7,174 nucleotides of DNA, taken from Candidatus Poseidoniaceae archaeon (GTDB lineage: Archaea; Thermoplasmatota; Poseidoniia; Poseidoniales; Poseidoniaceae). Below the pieces are notes generated by a model, which had not been told where the DNA came from, ran no database searches, and was given only the letters and a program-made list of their open reading frames with translations. The DNA lies in assembly GCA_013329925.1 (NCBI GenBank), contig DUJK01000064.1:1-7174 (forward strand). Direction: 5' to 3'. Every line of letters starts with the position of its first letter. The stretch's first letter is position 1. The translations under genes and the position numbers were made by a program. This document shows positions 1-6,115 of the stretch, piece by piece.

Positions 1-723
1 TGTCTACTTGGTCTAGTAAATGGGCTTGATTTCACGCAACCTGAATCCGGACTTGTCAGGCCAGATGAGTTCGTGTTTCGATTTGCTCAAAACGCTCCTG
101 ACGAATCCGCTATTTTCAACGGCAATGTTTACGATGATGAAGGAGAACCCATCGATAACGCAACAGTCTACATCTCTTGGTATGAGGGCGATTATTGGAA
201 TACTAGCTCAGTTCAAACAAATACCGATGGATTTTTTGAAATTGAACAACTAGATCCAGGAATTACGCGAGTCGACATAATTGTAGATAGAGATGAATAC
301 AAAGATCGCTATTCTAACCGAGTATTACTTTCTCCACCTGCATTATTTGAGCCAATAGGATTCACTAGCATTGATTTCAAGATTCCTTCCCAGGAGGAAT
401 TTGCCAACCAGCCATGTGCTGACGGCACGACAAATTGCACAATCAGAGAAATTGATAATTCAGCTAAACAAATGGACCATCCACTTATGGATTCAGGTGC
501 TTCATTGATCTATTCAGCAATTGGCATTGGATTTATCAGTTTGGCGATTTTAGCCGCCGGATTTGCGATTTGGTCAATGAAAACAGGATCTGTTTACTTG
601 CTTAGAACCGCTACGGTTCTGTCATTCTTTACTATGGGGCATTACTATTCTGCTTGCATGTTTAGTTTAGTCGCCTTTATTCTAACTTTTACTATTAGCA
701 AACCACGCCGGACACTCAATTAA
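1..723 (+). CDS. Membrane-anchored protein with carboxypeptidase-regulatory-like domain (5' partial)
   Basis: The frame is open back to base 1 with no stop, so the gene starts upstream of the window. An internal GTG at 73 could serve as a start but would discard a hydrophobic stretch (CLLGLVNGLDF) that may end an N-terminal membrane segment. Of 240 visible residues, about 35-115 look like a carboxypeptidase-regulatory/CNA-B-type beta-sandwich: a G-x-V-x-D-x-x-G-x-P-I-x-N-A-x-V pattern followed by T-D-G-F-F-E-I. Next come a Cys-containing linker (CADGTTNC) and a hydrophobic C-terminal third: one helix at about 167-190 and one or two more at about 195-234, ending in a basic SKPRR tail. This suggests an extracytoplasmic sandwich held in the membrane. 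Such sandwiches are usually structural or binding modules, so no enzymatic role is claimed. The domain class is moderately sure; the biological role is unknown. Confidence 0.7.
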   Translation, partial: CLLGLVNGLDFTQPESGLVRPDEFVFRFAQNAPDESAIFNGNVYDDEGEPIDNATVYISWYEGDYWNTSSVQTNTDGFFEIEQLDPGITRVDIIVDRDEYKDRYSNRVLLSPPALFEPIGFTSIDFKIPSQEEFANQPCADGTTNCTIREIDNSAKQMDHPLMDSGASLIYSAIGIGFISLAILAAGFAIWSMKTGSVYLLRTATVLSFFTMGHYYSACMFSLVAFILTFTISKPRRTLN

Positions 724-750
724 CCAAAACTTCGAGCAATCTTCCGTCTG

Positions 751-758
751 TATTATCA
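751..758 (+). promoter_or_regulatory. Possible TATA box for the beta-propeller gene
   Basis: TATTATCA lies about 28 nt (box centre to ATG) before the start at 782, in a 58-bp gap. No Shine-Dalgarno motif precedes the ATG. The spacing fits a leaderless or nearly leaderless archaeal transcript. The box is a weak match, so this is tentative. Confidence 0.3.
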
Positions 759-781
759 CCTCGAACAGTCTAACAGCATCA

Positions 782-1852
782 ATGAACATGGTTGGCGCAT
801 GTTGGATGACCCGTTTACTAGGTGAGCCCGTTTCGGCGTTATCAATTGATGAATCAAATGACATCATTGCCGGCGGGTGGCATGGCGTGTTGACGTATTG
901 GGACTGCGAAGGTGAAAATAACTGGTCAACTAACCTGCCAGATAGAATTTCCAGTATTGCGTCCAATGAAGAATTTGTTTTTGCAACAGCAGGCCTACAC
1001 ATTGTAGCAGTGAGTCGAAAATCTGGTGAATTAATGTGGCAGTTTGCCCTTGAAGGCAGTGCTGATGAGGTAATAATTCATGAAGGCCGTGTTTATGCCA
1101 CATCATCAGTTTACGATATAGAACACAATGATTTCATCGATTCAGCAGTTTGGTGTTTTACCTTTGACGGAAATAACCTTTGGACAAAGCACATGGATGA
1201 GCGCCCATGGACAATTTTTTCCGACAGTAATGCGGTAATTATTGGACTAGGGCGGCCAAAAATGGGTATTGCAATGTTCAATCAGGATGGCGACATAAAC
1301 TACCAACAATTGGCACCCATATCTCCCGTTACCTTCGGGGAATTAATTGCTAATAAGCCAATATTTGGTCATGCTAATGGAGACGTATCATCTATCAATG
1401 GCAAAATCACTTCAATAGAAGGTGAGTCAATTGAGGCAATCCTAGCAGATAACCAAGAAAACCTAATTATTGTTGCAGAGCATTCAATCAACTGCTTAAG
1501 TAATGATGCCTCTCAATTATGGTCGATAAAAAATATTCAACCATCAAGCCAAGCGGTTGGGTTTGAAATTAACAATACGCAAAGCTTCTGGTATGCTCAT
1601 TCAGATGGATTAAACGGGCAGTTAAAGATAATTTACTGCGATAGCGGTCAACAGATTGCTGCGATGAGTTGCAGTAAAATAAGCAATATCGTGTCCAGCA
1701 GTAACCGGATAGTTGTTGGTAATGAAGCGGGAGAAATACTTGTATGGGATGCAGAGATGTTAAACCGAAGACTTGAGAATGAAATCGACACAGACCAAGA
1801 CAATCACAAGAAAGCCTTGAGGGATCGTCTTAAAGCGCTGAAGAAGCGCTAA
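782..1852 (+). CDS. Cytoplasmic PQQ/WD40-like beta-propeller protein
   Basis: The 356-residue product has no signal peptide or membrane helix. Beta-propeller blades recur through residues 1-325: strands end in Trp or aromatic positions and alternate with G-x-(V/I)-hydrophobic strands. Examples are GGWHGVLTYWD near 38, SGELMWQF near 83, FDGNNLWTK near 130 and AGEILVWD near 315. The D-G-x-x-L-W signature is typical of PQQ-like repeats, and the last blade resembles WD40. The final 30 residues are a charged helix ending RDRLKALKKR, probably a docking or coiled-coil tail. Such propellers usually act as protein-interaction platforms; no quinoprotein active site is evident, and without export a dehydrogenase role is unlikely. 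The start at 782 has a possible TATA box upstream; a second ATG at 788 is an alternative. The 3' end overlaps the convergent mptE by 23 bp. The fold is fairly sure, the function unknown. Confidence 0.8.
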   Translation: MNMVGACWMTRLLGEPVSALSIDESNDIIAGGWHGVLTYWDCEGENNWSTNLPDRISSIASNEEFVFATAGLHIVAVSRKSGELMWQFALEGSADEVIIHEGRVYATSSVYDIEHNDFIDSAVWCFTFDGNNLWTKHMDERPWTIFSDSNAVIIGLGRPKMGIAMFNQDGDINYQQLAPISPVTFGELIANKPIFGHANGDVSSINGKITSIEGESIEAILADNQENLIIVAEHSINCLSNDASQLWSIKNIQPSSQAVGFEINNTQSFWYAHSDGLNGQLKIIYCDSGQQIAAMSCSKISNIVSSSNRIVVGNEAGEILVWDAEMLNRRLENEIDTDQDNHKKALRDRLKALKKR

Positions 1853-2612
1853 CATCCACTTGTTGTTCCAATCCAATCATCTCAATAATTTTGTACATCC
1901 ACTCCAATTTCATCAGTTTTTGTTCAATATTAGTATTTCCAGACCATTTACCGATTTGCCCGGTAGAAAATCCAAGGAGCGTAATATTTTCTGATTTCAC
2001 TCCTAACCCAATCGCCAAACATACAGCACGATCTCCATCAGTAAAACCACCATAATTCTCCATTCCATTGATACTTTGATTGACTTGATGGGTCAATATT
2101 AGATTGGGTTGGCTGGGATATCTATTCCATTTATCAAGCGTTTTTTCCCACCGTTGTTGGTTATCCCCGTGCGCGTGGGCAACAAAAAGCACCTCACTCT
2201 TTGCCACTGCATCAAGATGCGGATTACCGTCAAAATCAGTTACTACACAGGCTAAATTGTGGTGGGTTGCTATTGCACCAACAGAGCCATCTGCTGCAAT
2301 AATTGCACAATTTTCTAAATCATTGGTTGACAATTCTTCTTCAGTGATAGACGCTCCGACAATAATCACTCGCTCACTTTCTGTAAGGGTTTTTTGCAAA
2401 CTATTTTTATTAGTTTCACGGGCTTTTACTGACCATTTCTCAACCCCAAACGGGCTATGGGTGGAAAACAAAACGCTCATTTTGTTAGCACTCGATAAAT
2501 CATCATCATAATTCCAACCAAAGTGCTCTCTTACCACAGACTGCACCTGTATTAACTGCGAGGCTAAGTGTTCAGTCACAACCCTGCCAAGCCAATCAAC
2601 CAAATGAACCAT
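1830..2612 (-). CDS. mptE: 6-hydroxymethyl-7,8-dihydropterin diphosphokinase, MptE type
   Basis: MptE transfers diphosphate from ATP to 6-hydroxymethyl-7,8-dihydropterin, giving the activated pterin used for methanopterin- or folate-type C1 carriers in archaea. It is the archaeal analogue of FolK. From the ATG at 2612 the protein has 260 residues, with family motifs in order: ADGS (107-110), TDFDG (125-129), AHAHGDN (145-151), LTHQV (173-177), GGFTDGDRA (188-196) and LLGFSTGQIGK (212-222). The Asp-rich motifs are the likely Mg-nucleotide and pterin sites of this thiamin-pyrophosphokinase-like fold. The N-terminal segment containing DWLGRVV fits the usual family start. ATGs at 2618 and 2675 are also in frame, but the latter would run into priL, so the short form is preferred. 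It is divergent from priL and overlaps the propeller gene at the 3' end. The family is confident; which C1 carrier is made cannot be told here. Confidence 0.88.
   Translation of the reverse strand: MVHLVDWLGRVVTEHLASQLIQVQSVVREHFGWNYDDDLSSANKMSVLFSTHSPFGVEKWSVKARETNKNSLQKTLTESERVIIVGASITEEELSTNDLENCAIIAADGSVGAIATHHNLACVVTDFDGNPHLDAVAKSEVLFVAHAHGDNQQRWEKTLDKWNRYPSQPNLILTHQVNQSINGMENYGGFTDGDRAVCLAIGLGVKSENITLLGFSTGQIGKWSGNTNIEQKLMKLEWMYKIIEMIGLEQQVDVSASSAL
1834..1850. repeat. Inverted repeat AGCGCT-N5-AGCGCT in a convergent gene overlap
   Basis: Two copies of the self-complementary hexamer AGCGCT (1834-1839 and 1845-1850) flank GAAGA. They could form a 6-bp stem with a 5-nt loop in RNA from either strand. 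The repeat lies wholly inside the 23-bp overlap of the propeller gene and mptE. No T-tract follows directly; on the + strand the nearest run of five T is near 1917. A terminator role is therefore only a possibility. Confidence 0.35.
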
Positions 2613-2623
2613 TATCATGGTGG

Positions 2624-2631
2624 TATTGATA
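2624..2631 (+). promoter_or_regulatory. Possible TATA-like box for priL in the mptE/priL divergent spacer
   Basis: TATTGATA sits about 28 nt before the priL ATG at 2656, the spacing expected for a leaderless archaeal transcript; no Shine-Dalgarno motif precedes that ATG. The spacer is only 43 bp, so the mptE promoter must share or overlap it. The box is a weak match. Confidence 0.3.
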
Positions 2632-2655
2632 TGGGTCTTAGAATGTCGAGTCCTC

Positions 2656-3918
2656 ATGCCGACTCCAAAAGTCACCCCCTCAATAGAGGATGAAGTGACT
2701 TTAGCTAGGTATCCGTTCCTTCCCCAAGCCTCTTCATGGATACAAAAGTTAGCCCTGACCCACGATATCGACTTGGATGAATTACTACAAGGCCAATGGA
2801 TGGAAAAAGCTAGGCAAAGGGCTCGTATTAGGTTGATAGATTCAATTGAATCAAAAGAAGGAGTAGCCGTTGTTGGTGGAGATATTTTTACCGAAGAAGG
2901 GCGAATAATAGAAGCATTTTCGTTTTACTATGCTCGTTTAGTAGTGTTTGCCTCCGAAGATGAAAGGCTGATATCACGATGGGCACAGGCAGAGGCAACA
3001 CGCGCGGAGCAAATCTTGATTAGAGACTCAGAAAATTTGATAAAAATCGCTAAAACATTTATTTCACGAATCGACAAAGCAGATCATTCAATCGCGCTTT
3101 ATCAACCATCGAATCGAGCAAGTGCAAGAAAACTAAGGCAGAGTCAAGACGGCAATATATGGAAAATTGGACTTGCTGATTTCATCGAAATATGCCCTAA
3201 AATAACTGGCTCAAGGTGGCGCCTAGCCAATAATCAAGTTAGCGCAGGGCAAGTAACACTGTTCAATGAACAGCAATATTCATCTTCAGCAAAATTAGCT
3301 AGATTATTGCGCGAACGAATAAAACAACATATCGAACAGGAAGCGCTTGAAAAAATGAAGAATATCGACCTTGAACTTGCCATGCGCCTTGCAGAACCAG
3401 TGGGGATGGTGCGTAATCTAATGGCTAGCAAAGCTAGCGAAGCAATCGCTTTGGTCGGCGCAGAAGAATCAGATTGGCCACCATGTATGAGAAACATAAT
3501 TGCTGAATTAACCAATGGAGTAAACGTCAACCACTTTGGCCGTTTATTCCTTGCTTCAATATCTGCGGCATTAGCCCTGCCAGAAGAATCCTGTGTTGGA
3601 TTTTTCAAAGGAGCGCCTGATTTTAAAGAATCAACCACATCATATCAGGTAAAACATGTCTATGAAGGAGCATACACGCCTGCTGGATGTAGTAAATTGA
3701 AACTAAATCACAACTGTCCAGTACTACCTGGAGACGATCGGTTATGCGATATATCGTGGATGGACCACCCGCTCAAATATATCCGCGCAACACAACGCTG
3801 GAAGGCAAAAAACCGTAACTCAGAAGCAGAAAATCGACCAGATGATTCACCAATCGAAGGGGAGCAAACCAATCAAACCGAATCAAGTGATTCGCATGAA
3901 AAAACCACTGATTCATAG
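2656..3918 (+). CDS. priL: DNA primase large subunit PriL
   Basis: PriL is the Fe-S regulatory subunit of the archaeal/eukaryotic-type primase. With catalytic PriS it makes the RNA/DNA primers for replication. The 420-residue product starts with the typical N-terminal LARYPFLP (16-23), followed by the helical domain. The C-terminal domain carries the four cysteines expected to bind a 4Fe-4S cluster: C277 (in PPCMRN), C345 (YTPAGC), C354 and C364. It also has H293 in the conserved HFGRLFLAS helix, a PDF...YQV segment, and HPLKY (371-375). A further Cys in EESCVGFF is probably not a ligand. After about residue 383 comes a hydrophilic, acidic, low-complexity tail rich in E, N, S and D, likely disordered. 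An in-frame ATG at 2617 would extend the protein into mptE and lacks family similarity, so 2656 is chosen. priS is not in the window. The assignment is confident. Confidence 0.93.
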   Translation: MPTPKVTPSIEDEVTLARYPFLPQASSWIQKLALTHDIDLDELLQGQWMEKARQRARIRLIDSIESKEGVAVVGGDIFTEEGRIIEAFSFYYARLVVFASEDERLISRWAQAEATRAEQILIRDSENLIKIAKTFISRIDKADHSIALYQPSNRASARKLRQSQDGNIWKIGLADFIEICPKITGSRWRLANNQVSAGQVTLFNEQQYSSSAKLARLLRERIKQHIEQEALEKMKNIDLELAMRLAEPVGMVRNLMASKASEAIALVGAEESDWPPCMRNIIAELTNGVNVNHFGRLFLASISAALALPEESCVGFFKGAPDFKESTTSYQVKHVYEGAYTPAGCSKLKLNHNCPVLPGDDRLCDISWMDHPLKYIRATQRWKAKNRNSEAENRPDDSPIEGEQTNQTESSDSHEKTTDS

Positions 3919-3971
3919 CCAAATCGCGCGAAGGATTTGAATTGTAAGACGCTTTAGCCTGTACAACCAAC

Positions 3972-3976
3972 GGTGA
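3972..3976 (+). promoter_or_regulatory. Shine-Dalgarno GGTGA deciding the DUF373 start
   Basis: GGTGA matches the archaeal anti-Shine-Dalgarno complement (GGAGGTGATC) and lies 5 nt before the ATG at 3982. The same bases contain a GTG at 3973 in frame. The match supports ATG 3982 as the true start and the GTG as part of the ribosome-binding site. Confidence 0.5.
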
Positions 3977-3981
3977 AATCT

Positions 3982-5100
3982 ATGACTCGTACGCTCGTTT
4001 TGACAGTTGATCGTGACAACGATCTTGGCATTAAAACTGCTATTAGAGGACCTGTAGTTGGGCGCCGACAAGTCCTTACTGCTGCACTAAAACTCGGTAT
4101 TGCAGATCCGGAAGAAAGCGACACAAATGCAATTTTAGGCGCTTTATCACAACACGACAACCTTTCAGAATCACTCGGGGATGATGATGAGGTTGAAATC
4201 GCAATTCTTACTGGCGATGAAAAAGTAGGGATTCGTTCAGACCGGGCAATATCTGCTCAACTCGAAGAAATAGTCACGACATTCCAACCTGACAAGGCTA
4301 TTCTAGTGACTGATGGGGCTGAGGATGAATCTGTTTTGCCGATTATTCAGTCTCAAGTTAGAATTGATCATGTTGAGAAAATAATAGTCAAACAATCCAA
4401 AGGTATCGAAGGCACTTATTATTACATAGTCAAAGCTCTAGAAGACCCTAAGTGGCGTGCTAAGATTATGATTCCATTTGGACTTGTGCTGGCTATATTG
4501 GGCCTTGGGATAATGCTACCAGCGGAAATTGGCGGTATTGTAATTGGCGCATTACCGTTAGTATCAGGGCTGTATATTTTCAGCAAGGGCGCAGGAATTG
4601 AGACAACTGTAAATAGGGTAATCCAAGAGATGAGAGATAACGCAGATGCGGCAATGTTTTCGTCATTATTGTGGACTGCCACCTTGTTTAGTGCAATATT
4701 TGCGGTGGCTGAAGGATATCGAGCCTATACTAATTTGGTCGCCGATAGTACAACCTCAATATTGTGGCTTGAGGTTACCCATGCGGCGTTAGCATGGATA
4801 GTTATTGCATTCTTAACCTCGACAGCAGGCTTTATGTTTTTACGTCTTAGACGTGGCTCATTTTCAGGGCGTTTGATTGTTTTGAGCATATTTGGCATGG
4901 TTGTTTACTCATTCGTAGACTCAGCACTCCAAATCTCAACGAACGTTCTAAACGGTGATTCTTATGAATTCAGCGTCAATCAAATTCTAACCGATTTGGC
5001 ATATCCATTGATTTGGGTGGTTGTATTATGGATGGCAACCACCATCAAGAATTCATTACAAGCCAAACAAGCCCAATCAGACCGTTATTGGGGAATTTGA
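3982..5100 (+). CDS. DUF373 family six-helix membrane protein
   Basis: DUF373 is an archaeal family of unknown function: a soluble alpha/beta N-terminal domain followed by a membrane domain. From ATG 3982 the protein has 372 residues. The N-terminal half (about 1-155) carries the family marks: VDRDNDLG (8-15), the G-R-R stretch near 27-29, GDEKVG (78-83), VTDGAEDE (109-116) and KGIEGTYY (140-147). The repeated acidic loops at strand ends resemble a Rossmann-like nucleotide or metal site, but no substrate is known. About six hydrophobic helices follow at roughly 160-179, 182-201, 225-245, 266-288, 297-317 and 337-355. The short tail, ending in SDRYWGI, is hydrophilic. A GTG at 3973 would add three residues. 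It follows priL by 63 bp and ends exactly at the stop of the convergent CBS gene. The family is confident; the role is unknown. Confidence 0.87.
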   Translation: MTRTLVLTVDRDNDLGIKTAIRGPVVGRRQVLTAALKLGIADPEESDTNAILGALSQHDNLSESLGDDDEVEIAILTGDEKVGIRSDRAISAQLEEIVTTFQPDKAILVTDGAEDESVLPIIQSQVRIDHVEKIIVKQSKGIEGTYYYIVKALEDPKWRAKIMIPFGLVLAILGLGIMLPAEIGGIVIGALPLVSGLYIFSKGAGIETTVNRVIQEMRDNADAAMFSSLLWTATLFSAIFAVAEGYRAYTNLVADSTTSILWLEVTHAALAWIVIAFLTSTAGFMFLRLRRGSFSGRLIVLSIFGMVVYSFVDSALQISTNVLNGDSYEFSVNQILTDLAYPLIWVVVLWMATTIKNSLQAKQAQSDRYWGI

Positions 5101-5583
5101 TCACAGAATGAAACGTGGTAAAACCTTAGCCATTGTTTTGTGGCCCACAACACCAACCAAGACCCCGTCTTGGTTAACTACTGCAATCTGAGTTAGGTCG
5201 TGGGTAAGCAAGAGCGCCCCAGCCTTTAGTAGAGGAGTATTTGATTTCACAGTCAATGGCGGCAAAGTGATTAGTTGCTTTGCAGGAACACTCAACATCC
5301 AGGCAACCGAACGTTCGACATTCTTTTTTGCGACAATCTTCAACACATCAACAGCATGAATTCTCCCCATTGGAACGCCTTCCTTGTTAACAACGAAGAC
5401 ATGGTCCCAATTGTTTTGGGTCAAATCATCTAGAACATCAGCCATAGTGTCGTTAGCAAAGACCCAGTTTGCATCAATCATAGTTTCTCGACAAGTGATG
5501 CCTCTTACAGCCTTAGACCGTTCTTGAGGAGTCATTTTATCCAATTTTTCACGTGAAGATTTACGCATTTTTGTCCGACTCAT
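5101..5583 (-). CDS. CBS-domain pair protein
   Basis: The 160-residue protein is essentially a tandem pair of CBS domains (Bateman module) after a 30-residue basic N-terminal arm. CBS1 spans about 33-85, with TMADVLDDL, HVFVVNKEGVPMGRI and the following H-A-V-D-V-L helix. CBS2 spans about 108-157, with PLLKAGALLL, QIAVVNQDG and VGVVGHKTM. CBS pairs bind adenine nucleotides such as AMP, ATP or SAM and regulate partners; stand-alone pairs like this usually act as energy or ligand sensors in trans. No catalytic domain is attached. The start is preceded by GAGG with a 9-nt spacer, a plausible ribosome-binding site. Its stop abuts that of the DUF373 gene. CBS domains often regulate membrane transporters, so a link with DUF373 is conceivable, but convergent orientation gives it no real support. 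The fold is confident; partner and ligand are unknown. Confidence 0.87.
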   Translation of the reverse strand: MSRTKMRKSSREKLDKMTPQERSKAVRGITCRETMIDANWVFANDTMADVLDDLTQNNWDHVFVVNKEGVPMGRIHAVDVLKIVAKKNVERSVAWMLSVPAKQLITLPPLTVKSNTPLLKAGALLLTHDLTQIAVVNQDGVLVGVVGHKTMAKVLPRFIL

Positions 5584-5633
5584 CCCTTAGCCCCTCAACC
5601 CGGGGCCGTCAACAATCAGTTTTGAACTCTTCC

Positions 5634-5644
5634 AATATATATAT
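5634..5644 (-). promoter_or_regulatory. TATA-like box, probable CBS gene promoter
   Basis: An alternating AATATATATAT run lies about 55 nt upstream of the CBS start at 5583. If used on the minus strand it predicts transcription start near 5610-5615 and a 5' leader of about 30 nt, consistent with the GAGG ribosome-binding site there. The run is nearly symmetric, so its orientation is not certain. Confidence 0.4.
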
Positions 5645-5666
5645 CATGTATTAGCCTTGTTTTTGC

Positions 5667-5675
5667 AAATTATAT
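5667..5675 (+). promoter_or_regulatory. TATA-like box in the CBS/zinc-ribbon divergent spacer
   Basis: AAATTATAT lies about 57 nt before the ATG at 5728 and would give a leader of roughly 30 nt. A second candidate, TCTAAAA at 5699-5705, is about 26 nt before the ATG and would give a leaderless transcript. No Shine-Dalgarno motif precedes this ATG, which favours the nearer box, but the farther one is the better A/T match. The rest of the 144-bp spacer shows no gene. Confidence 0.35.
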
Positions 5676-5727
5676 GGGTAATCAAATCAGGTAAATGCTC
5701 TAAAACAAACATTACTTCCACTATATT

Positions 5728-6078
5728 ATGACGATTATTTCTCCTGACGAATACACGCTTCTTATGGCTGCATCAGATTATGAGAGGAACTTGCAAGCAG
5801 TTAACATCGGTAAAAAATATGATCTCACATCAGCTCAAATATTGGCAATGTTACCAATCAATCAGCCGGCAAACCAGCAATCAATTAACACCACATTGCC
5901 GCCAACCAGCAATTATCGGTTCGAATATGATCCTAGTCAAGATGCCTCACAACGCCGTCAACAAGTAAGTCAAGCGATTAACTGCCCCGGATGCGGTGTC
6001 GCGTTAGGAATCCCAGCAATTCGACCAATCAAAGTAACCTGCCCTCAATGCCAATTAGAATCAACCTTCACGGAATAA
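5728..6078 (+). CDS. Small protein with C-terminal zinc ribbon
   Basis: The product has 116 residues. The N-terminal ~45 residues are helical, with a segment (YDLTSAQILAMLP, 31-43) that could be half of a helix-turn-helix, though this is weak. A Q/N/T/P-rich linker (about 45-80) is probably disordered. The C-terminus has two knuckles, CPGC (86-89) and CPQC (105-108), spaced CxxC-X15-CxxC, a classic four-Cys zinc ribbon. Its inner segment, GVALGIPAIRPIKVTCPQC, resembles ribbons on the ends of many archaeal membrane and regulatory proteins. No catalytic motif is visible, so it probably mediates protein or nucleic-acid contacts. The next gene starts 37 bp downstream in the same direction with its own ribosome-binding site, so co-transcription is likely. 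The ribbon is sure; the function is unknown. Confidence 0.75.
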   Translation: MTIISPDEYTLLMAASDYERNLQAVNIGKKYDLTSAQILAMLPINQPANQQSINTTLPPTSNYRFEYDPSQDASQRRQQVSQAINCPGCGVALGIPAIRPIKVTCPQCQLESTFTE

Positions 6079-6104
6079 TCGGCGTATTCAAGAACAAAAA
6101 CTCA

Positions 6105-6108
6105 GAGG
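6105..6108 (+). promoter_or_regulatory. Ribosome-binding site GAGG of the 6116 gene
   Basis: GAGG is placed 7 nt before the ATG at 6116. The 37-bp gap to the zinc-ribbon gene has no convincing TATA box, so this site suggests translation from a shared transcript and supports 6116 over the in-frame ATGs at 6125 and 6134. Confidence 0.45.
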
Positions 6109-6115
6109 CTACTAT

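Noticed and set aside
682..1002. A 106-codon open frame on the - strand covering the 723-782 gap
   Set aside because: It overlaps the ends of two better-supported genes and shows no motif or ribosome-binding site.
2104..2511. A 135-codon open frame on the + strand
   Set aside because: It lies antisense inside mptE, whose family motifs are clear; the translated product is rich in S, L and C with no recognisable domain.
2617..2655. Upstream extension of priL from an ATG at 2617
   Set aside because: The added residues (MVVLIWVLECRVL) do not resemble PriL N-termini and would overlap the in-frame alternative starts of mptE.
3424..3438. GCTAGC-AAA-GCTAGC hairpin-like repeat
   Set aside because: It is inside priL coding sequence and follows from the residues A-S-K-A-S; no sign of a regulatory role.
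3234..3638. A 134-codon open frame on the - strand
   Set aside because: It is antisense to the conserved Fe-S region of priL and has a composition typical of a shadow frame.
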